Shown here: piece after piece, positions 20,735 to 31,846 of the stretch
How positions within the stretch are numbered: the first letter of the stretch is position 1
Layout of the letters: every line of letters begins with the position of its first letter
NCBI GenBank assembly: GCA_015501055.1
Contig: JADNYV010000097.1
Location: forward strand, 62,001-126,000
Length of the DNA stretch: 64,000 nucleotides
DNA from: Mucidula mucida
Taxonomy: Eukaryota > Basidiomycota > Agaricomycetes > Agaricales > Physalacriaceae
Direction of reading: 5' to 3'
Position numbers and translations under genes: made by a program
The notes under the pieces: model-generated
Seen by the model: only the letters and a program-made list of their open reading frames with translations
What the model was told of the DNA's origin: nothing
The model's database searches: none

Positions 20735-21264
20735 TATTATGAATCGCCAGATTTTCACATTTTCAATCTTATCATATCTTATCGGGGGGCTTGTCTTATC
20801 AACCAACGGACTGTTTCATCATCTGTTTCGTCACCAATCATACTCCTTTTCATTACCGAAGCCGTACTCATGTTGGACACACACCCAACACAAGGATGAC
20901 ATCACACATGTCGATACCTCATGGACTCCCTATTGTATACACACCACCGACACTCGTAGCACACATGGTCGTTTCAGTATTATTACTTACATGCAGTTAT
21001 CACTCGTATTTAATGGTTTCACGGACTAGTAGCATACAACACTGGGTCAAGGGCGTGGAGCATCCCTAGTGGAAACGCGTATGGACAAGGAGTCCCAAAC
21101 ACAGACTTACTAGTATATAAGCAGTAGTGTAGTATCATTGTACTTTAGTTCTAATCTCGTTTATATACCTGGCCTAGCCTAGTTCTAAGAACGTAAACAC
21201 TTTCTTCCCTTGAGTCTCTCTGTGGTACCTGGTTTAGTCTCGTGGCTATAGTCAGTCGCTAACA
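20735..21264 (+). repeat. 3' LTR of element A
   Basis: 530 bp, preceded by the polypurine tract AAGGAGGGGGTGA. The terminal TG has mutated to TA (TATTATGAATC); the right end TAACA is intact and followed by the CCACC duplication. It reads toward the F1-B gene. Confidence 0.88.
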
Positions 21265-21538
21265 CCACCCGGAGATATCTTCTTTCTCCACTGGTCCTCA
21301 ACCGCCAAGAATCAAGTTCTGAGTCTTACCGGCGGCACCGTCTCACCGGTTTACAGTTGAGACGCACAGGATTGATGTCTGGTCTATCACCTCTCAACGA
21401 TCGAACTCGAACACATCTCCTCCTATGACAATACTAAACACTAGGACAGCTATATAAACCTGGTCACGAACTTGTAGGTCTAAACCCACCCATTCTAACA
21501 GCTTTACGAATTTATTTGTTCAACTCCTATTTACAATC
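21265..21538 (+). promoter_or_regulatory. Proximal promoter of F1 copy B
   Basis: Dyad CGTCTCA (21339-21345) and TGAGACG (21358-21364), 12 bases apart, then TATATAAACC at 21451-21460, about 80 bases before the ATG. The distal part of this promoter lies 10 kb away at 10770-10953, on the other side of element A. Confidence 0.65.
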
Positions 21539-22362
21539 ATGGTCCTCATCATCAATGGTGTTGATGTCGAAGACTTCTCTCCACCTCCCATCGGCCCCAT
21601 CCCCGCCCACTACGGCCCCCTACTCCGCGGCATCCCCAACACCGAACCGCGCGCACCCCATTCATACATGCAGCGCTCCGTCTTCGGTGATGAGCCCTTC
21701 AAATTCCAGACTATTGATCCCTCCGCCGTCAATCAGCCCATTGGGCCTCTGGAGACCACCCCAGGAGTTCTGGCGCCCACAGTTACCGGTCGACCGGCTG
21801 CTAAGCCTTCATCGCAACCTGTCGCCGAACCTTGGGACCACTTCCTCTACCGCCTTGCGCTTGCAACAACCAAGGATTTGGGCGCGCGCCCCCACCAAAT
21901 CAGTGACTTTCCTTCCGACTACCCACCGCGGTCTGTCCAACCTGATTACTCTCACCTCTTGTTGTCAAGAGATTCAGTGGAGACTGTACACCCGCAGTCT
22001 CAATCTACGGTTGAAGAGTCTGTTGCTAGTGATGTGCCACCTTCGACAGTAGAGGAGCTCTCTTTCTCCGCTCTCCCGATGGCACCGGCATCGACGCGGC
22101 GTTCGAGCGTCGTTGAAGTGCGCGCTGCACGTCAGTCCTCAGGAAAGATCGCTCAGGTGACAAAATCAGCTCGGCTTTTGGGTAGCATCAGTGGGCCGAT
22201 ACGATCCAGGCAAACTGCTCATGGTAGGTATGTGTCCATTTTCAGTCTGTTGTCTTCGTTTTGCTCACTGCTACCTGCAGATTCACCAATACACTTCGAA
22301 GACTAAAAGGTTTTGCCAGCGGGAAATATCCTTCCGAGTGCCTTTCAATTTCGCAGTATTAA
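21539..22362 (+). CDS. F1 family protein, copy B
   Basis: Exon 1 is 21539-22227, the intron 22228-22280 (53 bp, GTATGT..TGCAG) and exon 2 22281-22362, giving 256 residues. The N-terminus is of the IINGVDVEDFSPPP subtype. Conserved blocks are all present: RAPHSYMQRSVFGDEPF, WDHFLYRLALATTKDLGARP, SGPIRSRQTAHGR and the tail KYPSECLSISQY. A Cys replaces the usual Arg in the tail. The 3' half (SVASDVPPSTVEELSFSAL) matches copy E, whereas its intron matches copy F. The frame and splice sites are intact although a retroelement sits about 270 bp upstream. Confidence 0.75.
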
Positions 22363-23672
22363 ACATATTGCTTCAAGTAGTCTGCTAAGAACTCTTGAAC
22401 CTAATACTGATACCCATGGACATCTGTATATCATATGAAGTTTTAGAAATCACAATTGCCTGCAGGGACAGAACTAGATCAAATTTTCTGTAAGTATTTA
22501 GATGTATACAGGTATGTTTTGCCAACATTTCAAAGACCATCCATCTGAATGCTGGAACGTTCTTGATATTATACTATACCCTGTTCTCGTATGACATTTG
22601 GACCAGGGGGTAAACACACGACATGAGACCGTATCGGCAGTGAAAGCTTCAAAAATATGTACTCGCATGCAGAATTGAAAGCAGCAGGGTGTACAAAAAA
22701 CATTGTTCGTAGCGGAAGATCTACGGAGAGCTGGCAATGACACCCTTATGGACAGAACATATTGGGGGAGGATAGTTCGTTCAATAGTTTCTTGAGAGTT
22801 GCGGCAATAGATCAACACAGATAGGAGTGCGGTCCGGGACTAACGACAACGCGTATGCGGCTCTGCACGGAACTGGGGCATAGATACGGCCTTTGTGCAC
22901 GCCACAACAATTATAAGAATTGACTACCGCCAGTAAACTCCTGTAATGTGGTTGAGGCACCATTCCGGACATGTTGACTACTCAGAATATGCACACAGGT
23001 ACAGCCCATGTGTGTAACAGCAAAAAGTGTATCCTGGAGGAGTTTCGTCGGAATGTAATCAAACACGTTGATTGCACGCCGCACAATTCTGCTAGTCTCT
23101 ACGCTGCTTTCAGAAGAACGACACCGGCTATAGCATTCAAGTAAGTCAAGACATTGAACTGTAAGCTTACACATACTCTTTGCAAAATCAGTACATCAAG
23201 TGCGGTGGTTAAAGTGAGCCCTGTGCGTTGAAGAATATGACTTGTACAGCAATGTAGGAGAAAGCTAGGCCTTGATAGCAACAGAACACAGTGTTGATAG
23301 TAATAGCAGCAGCTTTTGGAATTGGGCCGCGCTCCCGACTCTCCTTTCATCGTCAACCACCATTCCCAAAATGCACTGGCCCGTTCAATCAGCCATCAAC
23401 ACTTCAATCATCGTCGCCAGGCTCTCATGTTTCTTGTGTGTGACTGATCAAGTCAGGCCAATTGTCAATATGTAGATGGATGTGAACGACGTCAAAACAG
23501 ATATCAATGGAGAGCGGCAGATGGCGGCGGATGACAGAGTTCAATGTTGTTATAAGGGCAAGTAGAAAGACCTGGCGAGTCCTCTCATCCTTCTTCTGTT
23601 CTTTCTATTACTTTCTACAACTGACACCTGGGTTCATTTGTTTCAGATATTGCTCTCCAAGATACAAGGAAA
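22363..23672. other. Spacer of unit B
   Basis: Shared with 32668-33860 (unit C) and, inverted, with 52840-53821 (unit G). No frame is conserved between the copies, so I read it as non-coding. It carries the conserved stretches GTATGCGGCTCTGCACGGAAC and CAATCAGCCATCAACACTTC. Confidence 0.5.
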
Positions 23673-23938
23673 CGACGCTCAAGTGTTATCAAAGTGCACA
23701 CTGCACGTCAGTCCTCAGTGAAGATTGCTCAGGCGACAAAATCAGCTCGGCATTTGGGTAGTATCAGCGGGCCAATACGATCAAGGCAAACTGCTTGTGG
23801 CAGGTATGTGTTTATTTTCACTGTTGCTCATTTGTGTTGCTCACCGTACAGTTCTGATTCACTAATACGCTTCGCAGACTGAAAGGTTTCGCCACCGGGA
23901 AATATCCTTCAGAGCGTCTTTCAATTTCGCAGTATTAA
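23673..23938 (+). pseudogene. 5'-truncated F1 fragment
   Basis: Matches F1 from RRSSVVEVRAARQSS to the stop, so about 70% of the gene is missing. The donor GTATGT after TACGATCAAGGCAAACTG..CTTGTGGCAG is kept. The normal acceptor CAG has become CTG, but CTTCGCAG a few codons later would splice in frame to LKGFATGKYPSERLSISQY. Sequence just before the fragment looks like an intron end (GTTTCAG), so a chimeric transcript is conceivable. Confidence 0.7.
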
Positions 23939-25234
23939 ATCATGTCAACTATTCAAGTAGTTTGCAGATATGGCGGTAATAATAATGTGAAGCTTTAGGA
24001 TTAGTTGCAGCGAGAACTAGACATGCTTTTGACGCGAAGATAGCAAACACAGTAACACATTGGCGGTGACGCAATGAAAATAATGCAGTGTATATCTCAA
24101 TCCCTAGCGTATGATTAAGGGTGGCCTGCTGCTCTAGCTAACATAGACAACGTGAAGGTGCAATCCTGCCCGGCCCAAGTATTCGGCACTTCTCCCTGCC
24201 TTTCACCAACCCAGGCTGTTTACATACCACTTTGCCGATGTTCTCCCCTGCCAAGGACCTCTGAAAAACCCCTTCAATTGATTTAATCTGCACCTCCGGA
24301 CTGGAATATGGCCTTCTGTGAATTACGGTGGAAGGACAACTAGAAGCGGCACCAATCCCCTTGGGCTGTCGCTGGCGCGCGCCTGCTTGTTTGTGTGACA
24401 CCTTCTTTGCCTCTCCCTGGTCGCCCCAAGGGTAAGAAGAGCACAAGGATCTGCAAGAGTCCTAGCTGAACACATCTCACGGTCCCAATAGCCACTAGTC
24501 CGTTTGGCTAATGGGTTGGTATGTGCCTGCAAGCTGTATGGTTTTTTGCAAATATATATTTACAGATCGGGATATTTAATATGCCAGTCCTCTTTGCCGT
24601 CAACCATTGTTGCGTCCAATATAGCTATTAAGGTCCCAAATCCCAGATCATTGTCAACGGGCAAGGTTCACCTTTACCAGCACAAGAGTCATGGTCAGAG
24701 GCTGTATTACGATGATGCAGATGCCCTCTGCCTCTCCCTACGTCTTGGGCTCCTGGACATAGTCATGACTATGTCCAGATATTTTCACGACAACAAGGTA
24801 TGCATGTTAGTGGTTACTTCAACAAGCGTAGCTGATGGCCTCCAGAAGTAGAGACATATTGTTTCCTTGGATTGGTTTATTGGTTGGCTGCACCGCTTTG
24901 CACTAGAATACAAGGAGACGTCCCTTCTCAAGATACAACCCAAGTAAGCTCAATTTCTGTTGTGGATCCTACATGCTGACATTGAGCTTAGACTTGGATT
25001 TTTCTCCGGTGTCTAAGCTTGCACTGCACTGGAGATAACACTATAAGCACCCACAGAGATGAGATCGCCGGTGATCAATGTTGGTGGGTCCAATTGCTCT
25101 TCCCTCAAATGCTCTGCGCTGAGTATTACCTCTAGCACGCTGGCCCAGTATAATTTGTATATTTTGTCGCTCATAGTGGCACCATTACTCTATGTGCGCA
25201 ATCATACTACAGAACTAGCTGTGGTGGTGGTGGA
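23939..25234. other. F2 upstream region, unit B
   Basis: Non-coding sequence shared with 38967-40390 and 44738-45900, which precede F2 copies E and F. Short frames are not conserved between copies. It ends where the LINE begins. Confidence 0.5.
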
Positions 25235-26767
25235 AGGATAACCCTCGCCTTATGGTTAAGACAACAGGCTTTTGGACCACATGTGTGCCCATCTCACATG
25301 CGTCCAGGCTGATCGCCATCCCGCGCTGTGCACTCCATCAGCGTGCGAACTATACATCGGACGGGGGGCTGTACATATGATACTCCTCAATGTAACCAAA
25401 GATGTCCAACAAAAACGTCTGAAACGCCGAGCGAAAGACGGCTTGAGTGCCAGTGCCACGAGTAGGTCACCATCCATGACACCGAGACGGCGGATTTGCT
25501 CTCGCAGAGCGGGATGGAAGGCCCAAACGTCCTCCAACAATTTCTCCCTCAAGACCATCAAGTTGGCATCAACCTATCATCATACTCACATCCAAAAGTG
25601 ATGTGCTCCACAGTTTCAACCTCCTCCTCCTCACAGAAGCAACAAAGGTGCCACTCTCTTAGAACGCCATCCGGCCGGTATCGTGTCCTTCGGCGCAGCA
25701 CCTCAAATGCCAAAGGATAATCGGAAAACATCAGCTTTGTGAATGCTACCCAATGAGTGGCGAGTCCCAACAGCAGGTAGGGCTGCAATCCATGGCTGGC
25801 TGTACCCTTTGGCCTCGGGAGACTCAATCTCTTCTGAAGCAATACACATTTTTTCGGCTTTTGCGCCTCAGAGTGAATCCAGTTGATTGCCGCATCTCTA
25901 ACCTTTTTCTCCAAGGCAGGAAACCACCCTGGTGCGCGCATATCATCTAACAACCACATAGGCAGCAACACAGGCATTGGGAGCACTTTCAGGACTGACT
26001 TGAGACCCGTGAACCAGGCGCCTTTTGGATCTCCATTGGCCCATGCTGAGTCTATCAGCGCCAGATATGTATATTCGCCGTTGGGAAGGTCCAGTGCCAC
26101 TCGAAGATGCCTGATTGCCATCAGAACGTGTTGGTACACTATTGGCATAACACCCGTCTCCAGGAAGAGGGCGAATGTTGGGACGTGGTGGGACAGTCCA
26201 AGCAGGCGGCGCAGGAAGTATACCTGCACATTTTCGAGCTTCTTTCGATGTGTGGGGGCAGTATCCAAGACCACCTCTGCCCCAAACGTTAAGTGGGGAT
26301 CAATGCAGGACATATAGATCCGTATACCATCTGTGGGGGGGAGCACCCCAATATGATTTGACAGGGACACAGATACCGCGGACACAGCCTTTGCCTCAGC
26401 CGCCTTATTCCTGTAATGGCGCCGAAACGTGTTATCTTTCCCCGACATAAATATCACTCCAATAAACTTGTAAACATCAACCAACTTGAGGCAGACGCCA
26501 TTTGCCATCAGCGAGACAGTCTTTCCCGGGCTTCCACCAAACACCATCCACTCCGTCTTCAGGAGACTCATCGTCATGAAGTTGCGCCGGCACCACTTAT
26601 AGAAGGAGGCAATTTTCTCCTGGAGTGCGCGCCACCCAGTCGAGAACATTGCCACATCATCAGCATGTTCCATGTAGCAGATCACCGTGCTACCAAAAAT
26701 CAAGTCGTCGGCATGAACAGGGATCGCACGATCGATGTCTGCAAAGTACAAGTTCCAGAGTATTGGT
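25235..26767 (-). mobile_element. 5'-truncated LINE (non-LTR retrotransposon)
   Basis: The right border is sharp: at 26767/26768 reverse transcriptase sequence gives way to F2 coding sequence. The left border near 25235 is where F2 upstream sequence stops. The element starts inside the polymerase domain, as expected for incomplete target-primed reverse transcription. Target duplications were not identified. Confidence 0.75.
25344..26765 (-). pseudogene. Reverse transcriptase C-terminal part of the LINE
   Basis: Contains SPILWNLYFADIDRAI and the catalytic box region CYMEHADDVAMFST (Asp-Asp kept), then the thumb region FYKWCRRNFMTMSLLKTEWM and a Cys/His cluster CCFCEEEEVETVEHITFGC typical of LINE ORF2 tails. 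The main frame breaks at about 25560 after DDRLMPT. Two further frames continue the protein (RLGVMDGDLLVALALKPSF, then DIFGYIEEYHMYSPPSDV and a stop near 25344), so at least two indels are present. The N-terminal endonuclease and fingers are absent. Such LINE tails are familiar from agaricomycetes; the clade is not determined. Confidence 0.8.
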
Positions 26768-27047
26768 GATGGCCGTGAAGAAAGCCAGGCGCAATTTGGC
26801 GGATGTGATGCTATTCCGTCGCAAGACAGCTGCGCCATTCGTTGCAGACTGCTTAGTGGAGGATGTCATCGAGCCTTCACGGCTTGTTAGAAAATCATGC
26901 TTGCTTGTGCCCGAGGAGTGCGATTCATTAGAGGAGGAAATGTCTGCGCCGTCCGTTAAGGAGTCGCCGTTGAAGAAGAGGAAGGCTTTTAGACCGGCGA
27001 AGATGGGCAGGAAGATTTCTCGGGCGTGTGTACAAGCACTTCTATGA
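26768..27047 (+). pseudogene. F2 family fragment, copy B (5' part replaced by LINE)
   Basis: Only the last ~92 codons remain, open from AVKKARRNLADVMLF to the stop at 27045-27047. Conserved with the other copies are LVPEECDSLEEE, ESPLKKRKAFRPAK and GRKISRACVQALL. The first exon, intron and half of exon 2 are gone; the LINE occupies their place. Confidence 0.75.
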
Positions 27048-28402
27048 CTGCCGTATGTTCTTGATATTCCCGTTCATGCAATATTACCAAGCTTTCTGTT
27101 CTTCATCTATGTATGTAACATCTAAACGGCGAGGTAGTGCCGACAAATTGCTGGGCTCCGCAGCGTAAGCATACATAGCGTCTACTTCTTCTCGAAAGTG
27201 GCGAATTGAAGGAGGGGCAGGGCCTGTTGCTATAACTTTAAGTTTAACGAATGTGGGGAATTCAAGACGTGCTCGGCGTGCTTATACGTCGGAGGTAATG
27301 TATTACTATTACAATCGTCATAGCATATAGCCTGTTGCTCTCGGGCTCGCGGACAGCAAAGGCAATCACGATGGTGCGTTGAGAAAGCGACCTGTCCGGC
27401 GCGAGGCATCCGGCTCCTTCCTTCCTTCCTTCCCTCCATCATACAGGTCTTGTTATTGCCTTTGAGAACGAGTTGGAGATCTTTGATTGCGCCAATATAG
27501 ACTGTTAGGGCGCTCGTAGGATGGATTGCCTTAAGGGCAGCGCGGCAACGGCAAAGGCTACTCGATGCCATCGACATGCGGACAACGCGCTCAAGGGACG
27601 CGTTCCAGCAGCTGGCAGCTGGCAGGGCAAGAATTTGTCGCCGATGGTGAGTTCTTGATTGTTGACCGTATACTATCGATTATAGCACATTTCATGGGCG
27701 ACAGAATCAATGATAAGACACGTCTTGGGCTACCATCATTGTACCTATTCGCGGGGTCGCTTATGGGTCTCTCCCCCTGTCGCTTCCCTCTCGAAAAATT
27801 TCTGAGATTTCGGCTCCGATACTGAACCCGGTCGAGTAGTTCCCTGTTGAACATGGACGGACCAAGTACAAGGCTGCGGCACGTCGGCGTACCCAATATC
27901 TCGAATGTCGCCTTTCCAGAGTGACTCTTTGGCGCAATCTGTGATGTATTACTTGTGAATGAAGTCATAGAGATGTTCGCGGGTCAGCGCAGTTTGTGTT
28001 GAAATCGACAGTGGTGCGTCTATTTTACTTCCTGTCCGAAAAACGAATTATTTGACAGCTATTCAGAAGCCGCGCGCTTTGAATCTTGGTGGACACTGCA
28101 AAGCCATTCATCGGACTTCGCTATTGCCAAAACCTCCTCATTGTCTACAGGAGCAAAACATTATTGATCTCCTCCTTCACCGCGCGATTTATCAACACTC
28201 CGAGTCTCTTGATTTCTTCAATGACGGGCGCGCGAAACCGTGCTCGATATAATGCACCAGCGTCTCGAAACCCATCGATGATGAACCTACCATAGGATTC
28301 AACCTTGGCCTCCAACGGACTAAAATTACTATTAACAATTGCTGGGTGCGTCTATCCAATTCTGCGCAGGAAAATCAAAACGTATAGGGTTAAAGAACGT
28401 GC
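27048..28402. other. Intergenic; a degraded fragment near 28.05-28.30 kb
   Basis: The first ~90 bases continue the F2 3' flank. A stretch at 28086-28295 (NLLIVYRSKTLLISSFTARFI) resembles one read on the minus strand at 29089-29328 (NRLVVYRTYVSSTSSFTTQFI), so both are probably remnants of one repeated sequence. Nothing else recognised. Confidence 0.4.
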
Positions 28403-29062
28403 ATGCTTTCAAGCGCATCCTTCATAACGATTTTCGATGGATCAGTTTGCCACGCTTTCCTGACGTCTCACTACCGCCTCCTTGGACGGCATCCCTTACT
28501 TCGGCGTATTCAGGATTCAAGGCCTGCAGAAGCGCTCCATGTAATGCACGAGCACTTGCAGAAGCTGCGTCAAGATTGCTGGCGAGAAGAGTTTGATAGA
28601 ATTGCTCTCATCAGCAACAAGGAGCAATTAGGGTGTCATGTTATTCATTCGTCGTTCGTTTGTTCCTAATCGTGTCTTCAGCTTGCTAACAAGTATCTTC
28701 TCAGTTGTCAAATGCATCGGCCGAGGCGCGTGCGTTGGAAGAATTGCGTTTCACAAGTACTCGGATATTATCGAGGCAACTCAGGATGTGGAGGGCTGAC
28801 ATATTGCTCGCGGACAGCAGAGACGCGTCAGGCGTACCAGCTTATTCTGTACAACATCATTAGCGGCCAGGCGCGGGGCATTGTATATCTTGGCCTCTCG
28901 GAGCATTGTAACCCGGTCGTGGTCTCCTGGGACCTGTACCTGAAGTTTACTGTGTATACGTACCGGCAGGCGCTACGGACTACGACGACGTTACAATGCT
29001 CTGTAAACACAAACAGAGTTCCGAACTTCGATATACAGAACAGAGTTGGAGGAGATGAGTAG
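28403..29062 (+). pseudogene. Possible decayed spliced gene, unknown
   Basis: A frame reading CHAFLTSHYRLLGRHPLLRR and EALHVMHEHLQKLRQDCWR has protein-like composition. A plausible acceptor CTTCTCAG near 28705 leads to LSNASAEARALEELRFTSTR and then RQLRMWRADILLADSRDASG before stops. I do not recognise it. It may be a host gene remnant or part of an unknown repeat. Confidence 0.3.
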
Positions 29063-29088
29063 TTTGAAGAGCAACCGTTCCGCTAGAA

Positions 29089-29328
29089 TTAAACGCGTCT
29101 CGGCCGACAAAGTGGTCCTTCGACCAGCGTTTTGTAGACTGGCGCAGCAATCATATCAAGCGCTTGAGTTTCGTGTGCCCATCGCCGCACCGTGCGCAAA
29201 ATAAGAGTCTCAATAAATTGCGTGGTGAAGGAAGAAGTCGATGATACGTAGGTTCTGTAGACAACGAGGCGGTTTCTACAAGCATCGAGTTTACCGCGTG
29301 TACTGGTAGGCGCCCCAAATTTGGTCAA
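29089..29328 (-). repeat. Degraded repeat fragment, inverted relative of 28.1 kb
   Basis: An open stretch of 79 codons on the minus strand shares the pattern NxLxVYR..SSFTxxFIxT with the plus strand at 28086-28295. Both are short and without context. Confidence 0.3.
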
Positions 29329-31050
29329 GCCTTCCCTCGGATGAACTCAGCATTGAATCGCACTTGAAAAGTCAGATCTCAGATCCGATGACACCAAATA
29401 TGGCCCTCCTCCTACCCCCAGGAACAGATATGCTCCTTGTTACTATAGGCGCCTGTAGGTGCCATCCCTTTTAGGGTCTCCTCCTCGGCCCACGCGAACA
29501 AGCCGAGTGCTGGCGGATCGCCTTCAAGACGCGTCGGTTTGACGATTGGGAAAGACGACTCGTAAGGCGCATGTATAACCTTTCAGAGGTACGTCTCACA
29601 TCCTGTCTTCCTTCGGCCCTTTATCGATGAACAATGTTAGGTTAAATGTGACCAAATGCGCACCGCGCACCTTCTGTTCCGAGCAGCATCATCTCGAGCT
29701 CGCGGGATGGTTGTTCATCACAGCCCGAAAGACTGTCAACTCCGAGTCGCCATAAATATACCACCTCTCAGGGTCCCCCGCCCCCACCCCCCCGCAAGTA
29801 TCCGTCGCCTCTCAGATCTCATTATCTATTTAAGGGTCGTTCCTATCATTGTTCTCCGATTCACGTATAAGCGATGAGTGTTCCTCCGCTGTACATAAGG
29901 CTGAACTGACTGTCGTGTTCCTACAACACTCGCTTTCCATGGCCTTCTTCAAACGACTCTTCTTCTTCATCTACACCGATGTTCAACGCGCGTTGCAGGA
30001 TCCGCAATACATTCCTCAGTTAATGAAGAAGCTGAGCGAGAGCCGGAACATTACTTTGCTTATCGTGCGTCTGCTTCTGCATGGCTTCACGCTATAGCTC
30101 ACTCGATTCTGCGTAGCAAAGCACCTTTTTTGGGTAACGCCCGTCCTCCACTAGTCGGACCACCACGAACATGATTCTCGTTTAGCGCGTATATCCAAAC
30201 AGGTCGTACGTGCGACGCGGCGTGGACCGCGGCTCTTGTCCTGTTGACGATCCATATCTCCTTCCTGTACAACAACATGAGTCCGGAGATTTTCGAGGTG
30301 CGAACGGGTTACTTTGAATAGACCGCGAGCTAAACATCTTCGACAATAGCAATGCGTCATCCGCATCGGTCCAATCGTCTTCACCATCTTCCAAACCATC
30401 CCAAATGTTCTTCTTTGGATTCTGATCGTTCAGGAAATCATACGCAGCACGCCAAAAGCGGGCGTAGGTGTGGTCTTTGCTTTGCCTGCGTGTATTCCTT
30501 TGGTATTTCACGTCGTGTGGTTTGAAGTTATCGCGTATATGCAGGAAGTGGTGAGCGGTTTTCCACTAGAAGTGTAGATAATGCTACGAGCCTCGGGACG
30601 TAGTTTACACGGGAGAGTCGATGTCTTCAATCCTTTGCATTAGACTGTCACTCTAGATATCATGTGAACGTCGACTCAAATTGGGTTTTAATACCGGGCC
30701 TGAAACGACCTTTTCTATGCTTTTTACGCGTCTAGCCATACTATGTAAATCATTTTTTTGCAATGGCAGGGGCGGCGGTGAGCCAACCCGATCCGGAAAT
30801 GCCTCTCTCTCCTCCATCATCCATGGTCAACAATCATTTTCAAACGAAGTTCGTCACTGTCAGTTCACGCTTCGCTTCCGAGGACACTGGAATCCGGGAA
30901 CTGCAAATACTCCTTCAAAAACGTGCGTAACGGGATTTTCGACACACCCTGCGATGTCCTCTATTCGCGGACCTGTCCTCCTTCGAGCAGCCGCCTACCC
31001 TCCTGGTTTTCTGCCTAGGCCATATGTCTCGATATTGACCAGTTCGCATG
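29329..31050. other. Intergenic with two small unassigned frames
   Basis: A plus frame starting at a CCATGGCC context near 29939 (52 codons, MAFFKRLFFFIYTDVQRALQ) could be a short protein or first exon, with a donor GTGCGT and acceptor GCGTAG further on. A minus frame at 30182-30511 (109 codons, with TYARFWRAAYDFLNDQNPKK and acidic DGEDDWTDADD) looks protein-like. Neither is recognised. From about 31050 the sequence becomes the shared upstream region of F1 units. Confidence 0.3.
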
Positions 31051-31846
31051 GTTGTCTACATCAGCTCTGCTCTACCGACCTTTTGCCTCACCAACTGGAA
31101 GCACCATTGCCAAGCGCCACATAGATACCCTTCCGATCGAATCGTTCTGCGGGGTATCGATAGTGGTGGGAGCTAAAGGTTAAGCTAGCAGCACAACAAA
31201 TGCCCTGATTTCCTGCAAGGACCAGTGTCCGCACACCTTCGCCAGTTAGGAAAAGTCCTACGGTGCGTTTGACGCGCCCGTCGATCGTGAAAATACGTTA
31301 ACGCTGACCAGAACACGTCAGCTACATCGCTCAGTCGGTATCGACTTGCTCCGTCTCGTGTGCTCTGGGATGTAGTCACCTTCGACTATGCTGAGTCTTA
31401 TTTCAGCCCGTGAGTTGTTACTTCAACAAGACATACCTGATTGCACTCGAGACGGTAGCGAGCTACGGGGAAAGTGCCAACAGATATATAACGAGACGTC
31501 GCTTCACGGTCCTGCCCCTAATCATAACGAACAATTCTGAAACCAATTGTCGGCACTCGTCTTCGAAGTCCACCGGAGATATCTTCTTTCTCCAGTAGTC
31601 CTCGACCGCCGAGAATCAAGTTCTGATTCTTACCGGCGGCACCGTCTCACCGGTTTACAGTTGAGACGCACAGGATTGATGTCTGGTCTATCACCTCTCA
31701 ACGATCGAACTCGAACACATCTCCTCCTATGACGATATTAGACACTAGGATTGCTATATAAACCTGGTCGCGACACTCAGTTATGCCTAAACTCCCCCAA
31801 CTCTCACAACTTTACAAGTTTAACTGCTCAATTCCTATTTGCCATC
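31051..31846 (+). promoter_or_regulatory. Upstream region of F1 copy C
   Basis: Shared over its length with 37330-38142. Dyad CGTCTCA (31643-31649) and TGAGACG (31662-31668), 12 bases apart; TATATAAACC from 31755, about 90 bases before the ATG. Confidence 0.65.

Larger units (their letters stand above)
10954..21264 (+). mobile_element. Ty3/gypsy chromovirus element A, interrupted by element B
   Basis: LTRs of 530 bp bound it, and the 5-bp target duplication CCACC is present at 10949-10953 and 21265-21269. The left part carries leader, gag and protease up to 13651. The right part, from about 19814, carries the end of integrase, a chromodomain and the 3' LTR. Everything between is element B in the opposite orientation. 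Reverse transcriptase, RNase H and most of integrase of A itself are missing, so a deletion followed the nested insertion. Confidence 0.85.

Noticed and set aside
10954..21264. Reading the A/B block as one element with a long inverted repeat, or as a foldback transposon
   Set aside because: LTR ends, polypurine tracts, target duplication and gene order show two LTR elements nested in opposite orientation, which explains the inverted arms.
25059..25241. Short frame with a GTGGTGGTGGTGG run beside the LINE as a LINE tail repeat
   Set aside because: The run lies on the F2-upstream side of the border, and I could not show that it belongs to the LINE or forms a target duplication.
28403..28669. 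Resemblance of HPLLRRIQDSRPAEALHVMHEHL to bacterial FCD-type regulator tails
   Set aside because: The similarity is limited to a short helical pattern, and the surroundings are eukaryotic repeats with a plausible intron. Too weak to name.
30681..31124. Plus-strand frame of 147 codons ending in the F1-C upstream region
   Set aside because: Its last part lies in sequence shared with 37.3 kb, where the frame is not kept. Not treated as a gene.
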